A stretch of 43,650 bases of DNA, from contig QKIQ01000129.1 of NCBI GenBank assembly GCA_003249555.1, forward strand, positions 1 through 43,650, given 5' to 3'. This document shows, piece by piece, positions 1 through 7,819 of the stretch (its first letter is position 1; each line of letters begins with the position of its first letter). The position numbers and the translations under genes are program-made. Origin of the DNA: Clostridia bacterium (GTDB lineage: Bacteria; Bacillota; Clostridia; Christensenellales; SZUA-584). The notes under the pieces are model-generated. The model had not been told where the DNA came from. It ran no database searches and was given only the letters and a program-made list of their open reading frames with translations.

Positions 1-1
1 A

Positions 2-271
2 TATGTCCATCACAACAACCTGCGACCAATACCAAATATAAGCATAAAACCAGATGATCTATCTGATATTTATTGTTCTAATCCAATTTGGATCGAGCAT
101 ACATTTCACAATATTGAAAATGAAGAAGCCATATCTATGTATGCTGAAGTTGTCGGTAGTTCCGGATTGACTTATCGAAAAACAATACGGGGCAGTAAAG
201 AAACGGACGCCGATGGTGTATATGATGCAAACGGAAACCTTATTAAGTTCGGCGATTATACAGAATATTAA
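2..271 (+). CDS. C-terminal end of an unidentified protein (cut by window edge)
   Basis: One frame is open from the window edge to a TAA at 269-271, giving the last 89 residues. It reads as real protein: mixed charge, aromatic residues and a C-terminal segment DADGVYDANGNLIKFGDYTE. The only in-frame ATG is far inside, so the start lies before the window. I do not recognise the family. It lies in an A+T-rich patch next to two damaged genes, so it may itself belong to a decaying region. No terminator with a T-tract follows. Confidence 0.5.
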   Translation, partial: YVHHNNLRPIPNISIKPDDLSDIYCSNPIWIEHTFHNIENEEAISMYAEVVGSSGLTYRKTIRGSKETDADGVYDANGNLIKFGDYTEY

Positions 272-680
272 GTTTTGCAGACTCATCGCCGCTGGCTCAG
301 AGTGACAATAAGCTGCTGACGGCTCATGGTTGCTTATGTCATGCTGAACGAAGTGACTGCGAAGTAGAATAGCACCCCGTAGCTTTGCGCTCTTGGTCAA
401 CTCTTATCTATTGCATATTTGTTTATATACTATCATAATTTCTATTCTTTACATACTCTTAACATTATATAGTAGTACTTTGCTTACCCCAAAACGTCTT
501 ATATATAAAAATGCATCATGTGGAACAGGCATATGCAATCATACGTTTTTGGAGGTGATGCGCTTGACGGTATAAAAAAGTCCTTGCATAAACCAATGGC
601 AGCGAACCCTGCCGCAAAGCGGCAGCAGGCTTAGGCTAGGACGGTCGTTATTGTATCACAAAGGAGAAATATTAAAAAGA
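272..680. other. Gene-poor A+T-rich interval with hairpin and a possible small-toxin remnant
   Basis: No convincing gene is visible. A perfect hairpin CTGCCGC-AAA-GCGGCAG lies at 609-625 without a T-tract. At 551-575 a strong ribosome site GGAGG is followed eight bases later by TTG ACG GTA TAA. This resembles the start of Hol_Tox-type holin-like toxins (M-T-V-Y-E) cut off at the fourth codon, but that is only a guess. Around 300-370 there is sequence of the GTCATGCTGAACGAAG type, which recalls dispersed non-coding repeats. Confidence 0.35.
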
Positions 681-695
681 ATGGAGAAATTGAAA

Positions 696-1079
696 ATGAA
701 AAAAGCAAGAAATTTATCGTCAGTTTGGTACTGGTTTTGGTATTGATGGTCAGTACTAGCAGTTACTGCCTTTGCGTGGAACACATGGACAATAGTTACA
801 CTGAGCTATGACGAGCAAGAAGACGCCACTATTGAGGCTACGCGAGATAGCGCTCAAGGATGGGGTAAATTCGTCGATAGTCAGCATCCCGTTATGAAAG
901 TATTTATATACTTAAAGAAAAACGGAAGCTCTGTATCTTCGACATCTGTTCAAATTGGTGAATCGAAATATACATCTACACGCCCTGGTGTTGATAGCAG
1001 GTGGAGAACTAGATTAAAAGGTGATTATTTTAGTGTCGGAAACCATGCAAATGGAAGATGTTATTTGCCGCTTCCATAA
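696..1079 (+). pseudogene. Frameshifted gene for a small exported protein
   Basis: An ATG at 696 with GGAG nine bases upstream opens M-K-K-A-R-N, but that frame stops at TGA 744-746. The neighbouring frame (698-752) encodes a textbook signal-peptide core, KKFIVSLVLVLVLMVS. The original frame then resumes at 753 with VLAVTAFA-WNTW and runs open to 1079. A one-base loss in the A-run at 699-704 plus a second indel near 750-753 would explain this. The mature part would be about 100 residues (YDEQEDATIEATRDSAQGWG..., then VMKVFIYLKKNG), family unknown. If translation starts at the internal ATG 894 only a 61-residue tail without signal peptide is made. Two sequencing errors in a homopolymer-rich stretch are the alternative explanation. 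Confidence 0.6.
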
Positions 1080-1107
1080 TATTCTATCTATGAAAAATAG
1101 GCTTTTC

Positions 1108-1128
1108 GGGGAGCTTTTTTAGCTCCCC
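1108..1128 (+). terminator. Perfect stem-loop after the broken exported-protein gene
   Basis: GGGGAGCT-TTTTT-AGCTCCCC forms an eight-pair stem 29 bases after the stop at 1079. The T-run is in the loop and not behind the stem, so it may be a weak terminator or a processing or pausing hairpin. Confidence 0.45.
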
Positions 1129-1154
1129 CCTAAGCTTGTAATTTTGGAGGAAGT

Positions 1155-1539
1155 ATGAACGGTATAACGAAAACAAATATTAAGGTTTTTAAGCTTCTCA
1201 TGGTGACACTCATTGTTGTAATCTTAACCACTGCTTGCCATCCCACGCCGGAAAACGCGGCGGTGGTGGACGGACGCAATCTGCAGGAAATCATCGAACG
1301 GTCTTCGGCTTCCATGGAAACCTATGACGCGCCAAAAGCGTGGCAGGAAACGCTGGATAAGAAGGGCAGCAAGACCGCCGTTGATATTGACGCATCTGTC
1401 ATTGTGCCGGACGTAGCGGCTTTCCCCGTTTACAAACCAGTTGATGTATAGTAATGGAGATGTATGGCTGAAAAGCGAGCTTGAACTCAGTGGCAAAGCG
1501 ATAGGAGCACCGTTAAAATTCATAGTGAAAATTATATGA
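1155..1539 (+). pseudogene. Collapsed lipoprotein gene (DUF6034-like N-terminus)
   Basis: GGAGG five bases before ATG 1155 starts a lipoprotein: a hydrophobic stretch LLMVTLIVVILTTAC with lipobox Cys, followed by HPTPENAAVVDGRN and a segment like YDAPKAWQETLDKKG, then IVPDVAAFPVYKP. This is the N-terminal pattern I associate with DUF6034 lipoproteins of clostridia, which run to roughly 400 residues. Here the frame stops at TAG 1449-1451 after 98 residues. Another frame continues from 1447 with YSNGDVWLKSELELSGKAIG and ends at TGA 1537-1539. The best reading is an N-terminal and a C-terminal piece joined out of frame by a large internal deletion. A short truncated lipoprotein could still be made. 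The family name rests on memory of the pattern. Confidence 0.55.
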
Positions 1540-1550
1540 TAGTATAATGA

Positions 1551-1584
1551 AAGACGGCAAAAGCTCCTCAGCGCCGCCGTCCTT
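1551..1584. terminator. Bidirectional terminator after the E1 gene
   Basis: AAGACGGC and GCCGTCCTT form a stem around a 17-base loop that contains further pairing. On the minus strand it sits 66 bases beyond the E1 stop and is followed by TTTCATT; on the plus strand CTTCATTTCATTT follows. It can end the dehydrogenase operon and separate it from the decayed region. Confidence 0.5.
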
Positions 1585-1649
1585 CATTTCATTTGAGTTG
1601 TGTATATATTATGGATCGCTGTTCTATATCCCGCTTATGCTATCGGGGG

Positions 1650-4121
1650 TTATACGCCGCGCTTGTTGCTGTTTATCTGCTCAAGCTCGGTGAAGTTGTG
1701 CTTGGGTGTATAACCGGCAATCGGGCTGATTCTCTCATGGAACGCATCCACGTACCAGAATGGCTGCGGGAAGAAATAGTCCTCCAGCTCATGCGCGGGC
1801 GTGATCCAGTTCTTCGCGCCCACGACCGCCGGCGGCGCGTCCAGATAATCGAACGCAAGCTCGGTGATGTTGCGCGCAAAATCGTTTAAGTGAGAGCCTC
1901 TCTCGCAGGCGTCACCCGTGATGATAATGCGGCCCGTCTTCTTGACGGACTCGATCACCTTCTCGTAGTTGAACGGCACAAGGCTGCGCGCGTCGATGAC
2001 TTCCACGCTGATGCCGTGTTCTTTGAACATCTTCACGGCTTCCATGACGCGGTACAGCGTGGCGCCGACAGAAAGAATCGTTAAGTCGCCACCCTTGACC
2101 TTAACGTCGGGTTCGCCGATTTCAATCTCGTAAGATTCTTCCGGTACGCCGCCCTCATGGAACTGCTCACCAATATCGTAAATACGCTGGCTTTCAAGGA
2201 AGATCACTGGGTCTGTACCGTTAAGCGCCGCCGCCATAAGTCCCTTGCAATCGTAGGGCGTCGTCGGAAACACGACCTTAAGGCCCGGAATGTGCGTACA
2301 CAGTGCCGACCAGTCCTGAGAATGCTGAGCGCCGTATTTGGAGCCCACCGACATACGCAGCACACACGGCATTTTGAGTATACCCGCGCTCATCGACTGC
2401 CATTTGCTGAGCTGATTGAACACTTCGTCGCCCGCTCGGCCGAGGAAATCTGAATACATAAGCTCAGCTATCACGCGGCCACCCGCCATGGCATAGCCCA
2501 CTGCACTGCCGACGATCGCGGCTTCGGAAATCGGTGAATTGAACAAACGGTGATACGGCATGCAGTCGCTAAGCCCGCGGTAGACCGCAAAAGCGCCTCC
2601 CCATTCACGCACATCCTCGCCATAGGCTGTGAGCGTCGGGTCTTCGTAATACTTGTCAATAATGGCTTCAAATATACCGTCGCGAAGCTGATACACTTTG
2701 TTCTTGGAAACCGGCTTGCCGTTCTCATCGAACGCAAAACGCACCTTTTTCTCAAGCTGCTTCACATGCGCGTTTTCCTCTTTGGGCTCCAGTGCATCGG
2801 GTTTTCTCGTCTCGTCCATGCTGTTCACATGACCGTTGGAGAACATCAGGTCAGCAATGACTCTTGGATTCTTATCCAGATCCATGCGCGGAGACAGCGT
2901 CTCGTTCTTCACAAGCTTAACAGTGCTCAATATCCATGCCTTCACCTGCTGCTGGGTCGCTTCAAGCTCAGCCGTTTTGGCAACCTTGGCATCCGTAATC
3001 TGCTTGCCAAACGCCACGATGGAATCCGCCTGCTGCCACGCTTCAATCTCTTCCTTGGCGCGGTAAGCTGAGGCATCCGACGGGCTGTGACCCGAAATAC
3101 GGTATGTGAGCACATCGAGCAGCACAGGCCCCTTGCGCCCATCGATGATTTCGCGTTTACGCTTGTAAGCATCGATCACGGCGAGCGGATTATATCCATC
3201 CACGCGCTCAGCAAACATCTGGCTCGGCGTGATGCCAGCGCCAAGACGCGCCACCTCGCTGTACGCCATGGTTTCTCCGCATGTCTGCCCACCCATGCCA
3301 TAGAAGTTGTTGAATATGTTGAATATGATGGGCAGCCCGCCGTTGTGCTCTTCGTCCCAAAGCGTGTTGAACTGATCCATCGCGGCAAAGTTCATCGCTT
3401 CGTACACCGGGCCGCAGCCGATACTGCCGTCACCAATATTGCAGACGACAATGCCATCCTTTTTGTTAACGCGCTTGTAAAGCGCCGCACCCGTCGCGAT
3501 ATCCGCACTTCCGCCCACAATGGCGTTGTTTGGGAAAATGCCGAACGGGATAAAAAACGCGTGCATGGAACCGCCCAGACCGCGATTGAAACCGGTCTTT
3601 CTCGCAAAAACTTCGGCGAGCGTGCCGTACAGCAGAAACTCAATCGCGATATCCTTCACATTAGCGGCTTTTGTCGTCTGTTCAATAACCCCGTATGTCT
3701 CGCCGCCAAAAAATTCTTTCATAATTTTCATGAGTTCGTCGTCGCCAAGCTGTGTGATGGCGCTTAAGCCTTTGGCGAGAATTTCACCGTGGCTTCTGTG
3801 CGAGCCGAACGTATAGTCGTTGATGGAAAGACCGTAAGCCTGTCCGACATAGGCCGCTTCCTGACCGATGCCCAGATGCGCGGGGCCCGGGTGATTATAC
3901 GACTCTCCCTCATATTCACCTGTCGTTTTGATAAGATTGAGCATCGTCTCAAACTCGCGAATGATGAGCATGTCACGGTACATTCTTAAAAACTCGTCTT
4001 TCGTGAAATTCTTTTTCTCATCCGCCACAGTCTTCTGGTACACATTGACCGGAATATCTTCAAAGGATATCTTGCCCGGCTGTCTTACCCTTGACGGCTC
4101 AACCATTAAACTTTTTGTCAT
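1650..4121 (-). CDS. 2-oxoacid dehydrogenase E1, alpha and beta subunits fused
   Basis: An 823-residue thiamine-diphosphate enzyme that decarboxylates a 2-oxoacid and acylates the lipoyl group of E2. Residues about 40-420 are the alpha part: SHRSHGE near 107, GLGGSMHAFF near 181, and the ThDP motif GDGSIG (230-235) ending in FNNFYG (270-275). Residues about 470-823 are the beta part, with YGEDVREWGG, the ISEAAIVGSAVGYA region and the C-terminal swivel domain. Alpha and beta are usually separate genes of about 330 residues each. An extra stretch of roughly 55 residues (115-175) lies between the HRSHG and GGSMH motifs. ATG 4121 follows AAGGGGAG at a normal distance. It is the last gene of the E2-E3-E1 operon. 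Whether the substrate is pyruvate, acetoin or a branched-chain 2-oxoacid cannot be decided from motifs alone. Confidence 0.88.
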   Translation of the reverse strand: MTKSLMVEPSRVRQPGKISFEDIPVNVYQKTVADEKKNFTKDEFLRMYRDMLIIREFETMLNLIKTTGEYEGESYNHPGPAHLGIGQEAAYVGQAYGLSINDYTFGSHRSHGEILAKGLSAITQLGDDELMKIMKEFFGGETYGVIEQTTKAANVKDIAIEFLLYGTLAEVFARKTGFNRGLGGSMHAFFIPFGIFPNNAIVGGSADIATGAALYKRVNKKDGIVVCNIGDGSIGCGPVYEAMNFAAMDQFNTLWDEEHNGGLPIIFNIFNNFYGMGGQTCGETMAYSEVARLGAGITPSQMFAERVDGYNPLAVIDAYKRKREIIDGRKGPVLLDVLTYRISGHSPSDASAYRAKEEIEAWQQADSIVAFGKQITDAKVAKTAELEATQQQVKAWILSTVKLVKNETLSPRMDLDKNPRVIADLMFSNGHVNSMDETRKPDALEPKEENAHVKQLEKKVRFAFDENGKPVSKNKVYQLRDGIFEAIIDKYYEDPTLTAYGEDVREWGGAFAVYRGLSDCMPYHRLFNSPISEAAIVGSAVGYAMAGGRVIAELMYSDFLGRAGDEVFNQLSKWQSMSAGILKMPCVLRMSVGSKYGAQHSQDWSALCTHIPGLKVVFPTTPYDCKGLMAAALNGTDPVIFLESQRIYDIGEQFHEGGVPEESYEIEIGEPDVKVKGGDLTILSVGATLYRVMEAVKMFKEHGISVEVIDARSLVPFNYEKVIESVKKTGRIIITGDACERGSHLNDFARNITELAFDYLDAPPAVVGAKNWITPAHELEDYFFPQPFWYVDAFHERISPIAGYTPKHNFTELEQINSNKRGV

Positions 4122-4145
4122 ATCAGTACTCCCCTTAAAAATGTT

Positions 4146-5510
4146 CTACAGCTGAAAAATAGCTTCACGCAGCGCTTCGCATACCGTCGGATGCGGAAAC
4201 ACCAGCTGTTTGATTTCATCGATTGTCATTTCCTTTTCGATCATAATATCCGCACCGTATATAATCTCTGACGCATAGCTCCCGATCATGTGAACGCCCA
4301 CGAGCTTATGCCATTTGTTGTCCACCACCAGCTTGATGATGCCGTCGCCCTTGTCGTTCTCCGCGAGATAGCGGCCGGAGAAATTCATCGTAACACTTTT
4401 GACCGTGACATCGAGCCCTTTTTCCTCAGCCGCCTTTTCGGTCAGCCCCACACCCGCCACTTCCGGCGTCGTGTATATCACAGCGGGAATGGCATTGTAG
4501 CGCATGATATCCTTTTTGTCTGTCATGTGGTTCACCGCCACCTCAGCTTCACGGTACGCCGTGTGCGCAAGCAGCGATTTGCCGTTTATATCGCCCGCGG
4601 CATACACGCCTGGGATATTGGTTTGCAGATGGCTGTCCGTCACAACCGCGCCGTGTTCGGTCTGCACGCCGATGGTTTCAAGTCCAAGGCCGTTCGCTAC
4701 AGGCCGCCGCCCGATGGAGAGCAGCACCTTGTCTGCTGCAAGCGCTGAGGGTTTGCCGTGCGCATCCAGATATTCCACCTTATCGGAAATACCTGTGACC
4801 TTGCATCCAAGCCGGAAATTGATGCCCTTTTTAACAAGGTTCTTTTTGAGTATCGCCGCGATGTCCGCATCGATCGGGCCGCCGATGGCATTCAGCATCT
4901 CGATCACGGTGACTTCCGCGCCCGCCGAGCAAAAATAGCTCGCCATTTCCAGACCGATCACGCCGCCGCCAATCACGATCAGCTTGTTTGGCACTTCGGG
5001 GATATCCAGCATCTCACGGCTGGTCAGCACAAAGCCTGTTATAATTGCGTCTGCCAATCCCGGAATAGGCGGCACCGCCGTTTCCGAACCCGCCGCGATC
5101 AATAAACGTTTGCCTGTATATATCTTTGTGCCGTCCGTCACGTTAAAGCCTTCGGCGCTTTTGCCGGTCACTGTGGCGGCCGCTTTTAAGACCGTCACCC
5201 CCGCGCCCTTGAGCGTGGCTTCCACGCCGCCGACGAGCGTTTTGACGACCTTGTTCTTACGCGCGATTACCGCGCCGTGGTTAAGCTCCGCGCCCTGCAC
5301 GCTGACGCCGTAAACGTCGCCATGCAATGCGCTGTCCTTTATCTTCGCCGAATTCAGCAGCGTTTTTGTGGGGATGCAGCCTTCGTTGAGACAAACCCCA
5401 CCCACACTGCGCTTTTCAAACAGCAGCGTTTTGAGGCCCGCGTGTCCTGCACGCTCCGCGCCGAGGTAACCTGCGGGACCGCCGCCGATCACAATCAAAT
5501 CATATACCAT
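4146..5510 (-). CDS. lpdA: Dihydrolipoyl dehydrogenase (E3)
   Basis: FAD-dependent disulfide oxidoreductase that re-oxidises the dihydrolipoyl arm of E2 with NAD+. Visible motifs: N-terminal FAD site VIGGGPAGYLGAERA, redox disulfide GGVCLNEGCIPTK, NAD site VIGGGVIGLEMAS, second FAD motif GVYAAGDING, and the C-terminal HPTVCE motif carrying the catalytic His and Glu. The length, 454 residues, is close to the family norm. The frame is open further upstream, but ATG 5510 is chosen because AAGGAGACC lies just before it and the product then starts directly with MVYDLIVIGGG. It follows the E2 stop by 10 bases and precedes E1 by 24, so all three genes are probably co-transcribed. Confidence 0.93.
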   Translation of the reverse strand: MVYDLIVIGGGPAGYLGAERAGHAGLKTLLFEKRSVGGVCLNEGCIPTKTLLNSAKIKDSALHGDVYGVSVQGAELNHGAVIARKNKVVKTLVGGVEATLKGAGVTVLKAAATVTGKSAEGFNVTDGTKIYTGKRLLIAAGSETAVPPIPGLADAIITGFVLTSREMLDIPEVPNKLIVIGGGVIGLEMASYFCSAGAEVTVIEMLNAIGGPIDADIAAILKKNLVKKGINFRLGCKVTGISDKVEYLDAHGKPSALAADKVLLSIGRRPVANGLGLETIGVQTEHGAVVTDSHLQTNIPGVYAAGDINGKSLLAHTAYREAEVAVNHMTDKKDIMRYNAIPAVIYTTPEVAGVGLTEKAAEEKGLDVTVKSVTMNFSGRYLAENDKGDGIIKLVVDNKWHKLVGVHMIGSYASEIIYGADIMIEKEMTIDEIKQLVFPHPTVCEALREAIFQL

Positions 5511-5520
5511 TTTGGTCTCC

Positions 5521-6837
5521 TTATATCGCCAACAGTATGTCAAAAGTCTCAAGCGACGCGCACAGGTCTTTTAAGAACCGTGATGCGGGCGCGCCGTCCA
5601 CTGCTCTGTGGTCGTATGTAAGCGAAAGCCCCATCGCAGGATATGTGACAAACGAATCTCCCACCTTTTTCTGGCGGTACGTGATGTTGCACACGCCAAG
5701 TATCGCCGTCTGAGGCGGATTGATGACAGGTGTGAACATCTCAACACCAAAGGCGCCGAGGTTGGACACGGTAAACGTACTGCCCGAAAGCAAGTCGGGC
5801 GAAATTTTACCGGACTGTGCTGCCGCCGCAAGCTCTTTTGTTTTGGCCGCAATATCCGCAAGAGACAGCTTATCCGCGCCGAACAATGTGGGCACTAGCA
5901 AGCCTCTTTCGGTATCCACCGCCATGCCGATGTTCACACTGCTGAACAGGCGCATAAAATCACCAAGATAATGAGCGTTCAAGTCTGCATGATCCTTCAG
6001 CGTTCTTGATACCGCGTATATCACGATATCGTTCAGCGTGATGTTGGGCAAACTGAGCTTCTCCATATTCTCTTTGATGCGCTTACGATATGCGAGTATC
6101 GCGGTGGCATCAAAGCTGGACTGATGGGTAAGCTGAGCCATCTGAGACAGAGATGCGTGCATGGATTTTGCAATGGCTTTTCGCACACCCGAGACCTTCA
6201 CATCCGTATACGCGGGAACTGCCGCCGGAACCGCCGCAGATAACGCACTTAAATCTCTTGTCGTCACAGCACCGCCAAGACCGCTGCCTTGTGCGCCGCC
6301 CCGATAAGCGCCGCTTGCCGCGCCTGTGACCTTATACCCCTTTTGCGCAAGCACCGCCACATCACGCTCAATGATGCGCCCATTGGGACCCGTGGGCACT
6401 GCCTTACTCAAATCCAGCCCCTGCCGATCCGCAATGCCTTGGGCACGCGGGGATATTTTCGTGATGTCGGCATCCAAAGCGGTTGCCGCTGCCGAAGCTG
6501 CCGTCTCTTTCGCCACAGGCTGCGCTTCAGCTGTTTCTTCCGTCGCATTTTCTGCCGGTTCTTCCGCACCGCCTTCCTTTAAAAACGAAGAAATATCCTC
6601 ACCGGATTCACCCAGCACCAGAACCGTGTCTAAGCAAGGTACATCGTCGCCGTCTTGTGCAAGCAGCTTCAGCACCGTTCCAGCCGCCGGGCTCTCCTCT
6701 TCGAAGGACGCTTTGTCCGTTTCATACGCAAAAAGGATATCGCCTTCTTTGACTGTGTCTCCCTCTTTGACACGCCACTCGATGATGCAGCTTTCAACCG
6801 ACTGCCCTTGACGGGGCATAATTACACCGACTGCCAT
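5521..6837 (-). CDS. 2-oxoacid dehydrogenase E2 (dihydrolipoamide acyltransferase)
   Basis: A 438-residue core protein of the complex. Residues 1-80 form one lipoyl domain with the modified lysine in ETDKASFEEE. A flexible Ala/Glu/Pro-rich linker follows. The peripheral subunit-binding domain is at about 130-165 (ISPRAQGIADRQGLDLSKA, then GPNGRIIERDV), then a second linker. The catalytic acyltransferase domain covers about 210-438 and ends with the active-site motif DHRAVDG. ATG 6837 has GGAGG seven bases upstream and the product begins MAVGVIMPRQGQ, as expected. It is the first gene of the operon; a promoter-like pair and a palindrome lie upstream. One lipoyl domain is usual in Gram-positive bacteria. 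The acyl group cannot be assigned with certainty. Confidence 0.92.
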   Translation of the reverse strand: MAVGVIMPRQGQSVESCIIEWRVKEGDTVKEGDILFAYETDKASFEEESPAAGTVLKLLAQDGDDVPCLDTVLVLGESGEDISSFLKEGGAEEPAENATEETAEAQPVAKETAASAAATALDADITKISPRAQGIADRQGLDLSKAVPTGPNGRIIERDVAVLAQKGYKVTGAASGAYRGGAQGSGLGGAVTTRDLSALSAAVPAAVPAYTDVKVSGVRKAIAKSMHASLSQMAQLTHQSSFDATAILAYRKRIKENMEKLSLPNITLNDIVIYAVSRTLKDHADLNAHYLGDFMRLFSSVNIGMAVDTERGLLVPTLFGADKLSLADIAAKTKELAAAAQSGKISPDLLSGSTFTVSNLGAFGVEMFTPVINPPQTAILGVCNITYRQKKVGDSFVTYPAMGLSLTYDHRAVDGAPASRFLKDLCASLETFDILLAI

Positions 6838-6894
6838 TGAAATACCTCCACTTATGCTAAATCTACATAAATTTGCTCATTTATCGCTTTGCAT

Positions 6895-6911
6895 GTGTTA
6901 TTTTGTAACAC
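6895..6911. promoter_or_regulatory. Inverted repeat in the leader of the E2-E3-E1 operon
   Basis: GTGTTA-TTTTG-TAACAC is a perfect 6+6 inverted repeat 58 bases before the E2 start and downstream of the putative promoter, a position suited to a repressor. It recalls Rex-type half-sites (TGTTA/TAACA), but the spacing is five instead of the usual six bases, so I do not assign a regulator. Confidence 0.4.
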
Positions 6912-6923
6912 TTCTTTTGTTCT

Positions 6924-6953
6924 ATGTTAACATTTTTCCGTATTATATGTCAA
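6924..6953 (-). promoter_or_regulatory. Putative sigma-A promoter of the dehydrogenase operon
   Basis: On the minus strand TTGACA (6953-6948) is followed after 18 bases by TAACAT (6929-6924). The -35 is perfect; the -10 matches four of six. The -10 lies inside the palindrome ATGTTAACAT (6924-6933). Confidence 0.45.
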
Positions 6954-7233
6954 CGAAAATACAAAGAATATTTTGTTCCGTTCATAGCCAAATAATGAAG
7001 GTAAAACACTTATAAAAGGGATTATCGACAAATCGGTTTCGTGAAAGCGTGACAGCATATATATATGCGGAATAAATTCGTTTTTGTGAATAATTTGGTG
7101 GCATTCTGAATGTTATTTTCGTTGATCAATGATACACTAATGTTCAAAATTTTCAATAATATCAGTAAAACTGCATTTCGGATATGCTTATAAACATGAA
7201 TACTGTTACAAATATCTTTTCAATCATTAAAAA
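6954..7233. other. Gene-free A+T-rich interval upstream of the dehydrogenase operon
   Basis: No coding frame is supported. The stretch contains the 14-base palindrome GCATATATATATGC (7055-7068). No clear terminator for the gene ending at 7234 is visible. Confidence 0.4.
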
Positions 7234-7497
7234 CTAACTCTGCATCGCCTTGCGAATCAGATACCGCGCTTGCTCCGCATCCTCTCTTCTCACAAAAAGA
7301 CGGTACTGCTTGGTGAAGTCCGTGTGGTTGCCGATGATGGCCATTGTGCGCACCCTCGCGGTACCTCGACCCAAAAAAGTACCCGCGTGGGCGAAAATTT
7401 TCCTTTTATAGGGCATGTCTTCGCTCGTGACGGCGTCCCGCGCTTTTATAAAATCGTCCATGGAAAAGCCCATGTAGACTTCTTCCCAGCCGAACAT
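7234..7497 (-). CDS. Small MFGW-type protein, copy 2 (unknown function)
   Basis: An 87-residue protein beginning MFGWEEVYMGFSMDDF. It is clearly paralogous to the gene just upstream: both share MFGW-E-Y, an M-DD motif near residue 13, a central basic part and an ending of the type Y-FV-ADAE-ARYLI-KA. The beta-alpha-beta pattern and the idea of a substrate-like small domain recall DUF2007-type putative signal-transducing proteins, but this is a loose resemblance. AGGAGGGC precedes ATG 7497 and overlaps the end of the upstream copy; the gap is 9 bases, so the two are co-translated. No signal peptide or membrane segment is seen. Confidence 0.7.
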   Translation of the reverse strand: MFGWEEVYMGFSMDDFIKARDAVTSEDMPYKRKIFAHAGTFLGRGTARVRTMAIIGNHTDFTKQYRLFVRREDAEQARYLIRKAMQS

Positions 7498-7506
7498 TAT
7501 GCCCTC

Positions 7507-7749
7507 CTATCCGTGCAGCGCTTTGCCGATGAGATACTGCGCGTTCTCCAAATCCGCTTTTTTCACAAAGATATAATACTGCGTCGAATAATCCATATTC
7601 ACACCAAACGTTCCCGAGCGTCCTCTCATATTGCCAAGCATATCTTTGATTTTCATGTGATAGCGAATGCCGCTAGTATTCAGCGCTTCCCTGACCTTTG
7701 CATAATCATCCATTAAAATTGTGGTATATGCTTCTACCCAGCCAAACAT
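7507..7749 (-). CDS. Small MFGW-type protein, copy 1 (unknown function)
   Basis: An 80-residue cytosolic-looking protein (MFGWVEAYTTILMDDYAKVREAL... ending QYYIFVKKADLENAQYLIGK). The frame is open 22 codons further upstream, but ATG 7749 with AAGGGGGAC before it gives the same MFGW start as its tandem paralogue, so that start is preferred. It lies 70 bases after the amidohydrolase stop, in the same direction, and probably shares its transcript. The tandem duplication points to two related but diverged roles; the function is unknown. Confidence 0.7.
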   Translation of the reverse strand: MFGWVEAYTTILMDDYAKVREALNTSGIRYHMKIKDMLGNMRGRSGTFGVNMDYSTQYYIFVKKADLENAQYLIGKALHG

Positions 7750-7819
7750 AGCGTCCCCCTTGCAAATCTCAATAACAGCAAGGTATAACAAAATCCACAA
7801 TTTGTCAAGACGCACAGGT

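Noticed and set aside
59-575. Open frames on both strands in the low-G+C patch (113 and 60 codons)
   Set aside because: No ribosome site, biased composition, and the minus-strand one lies opposite a better coding frame (2-271) and a repeat-like segment.
1224-1523. 99-codon minus-strand frame opposite the lipoprotein remnant
   Set aside because: The plus strand has lipobox, ribosome site and family-like sequence; the minus frame has none.
1890-4155. Long plus-strand open frames across the E1 gene
   Set aside because: They mirror the codon structure of E1, lack ribosome sites and have Arg/His-rich shadow composition.
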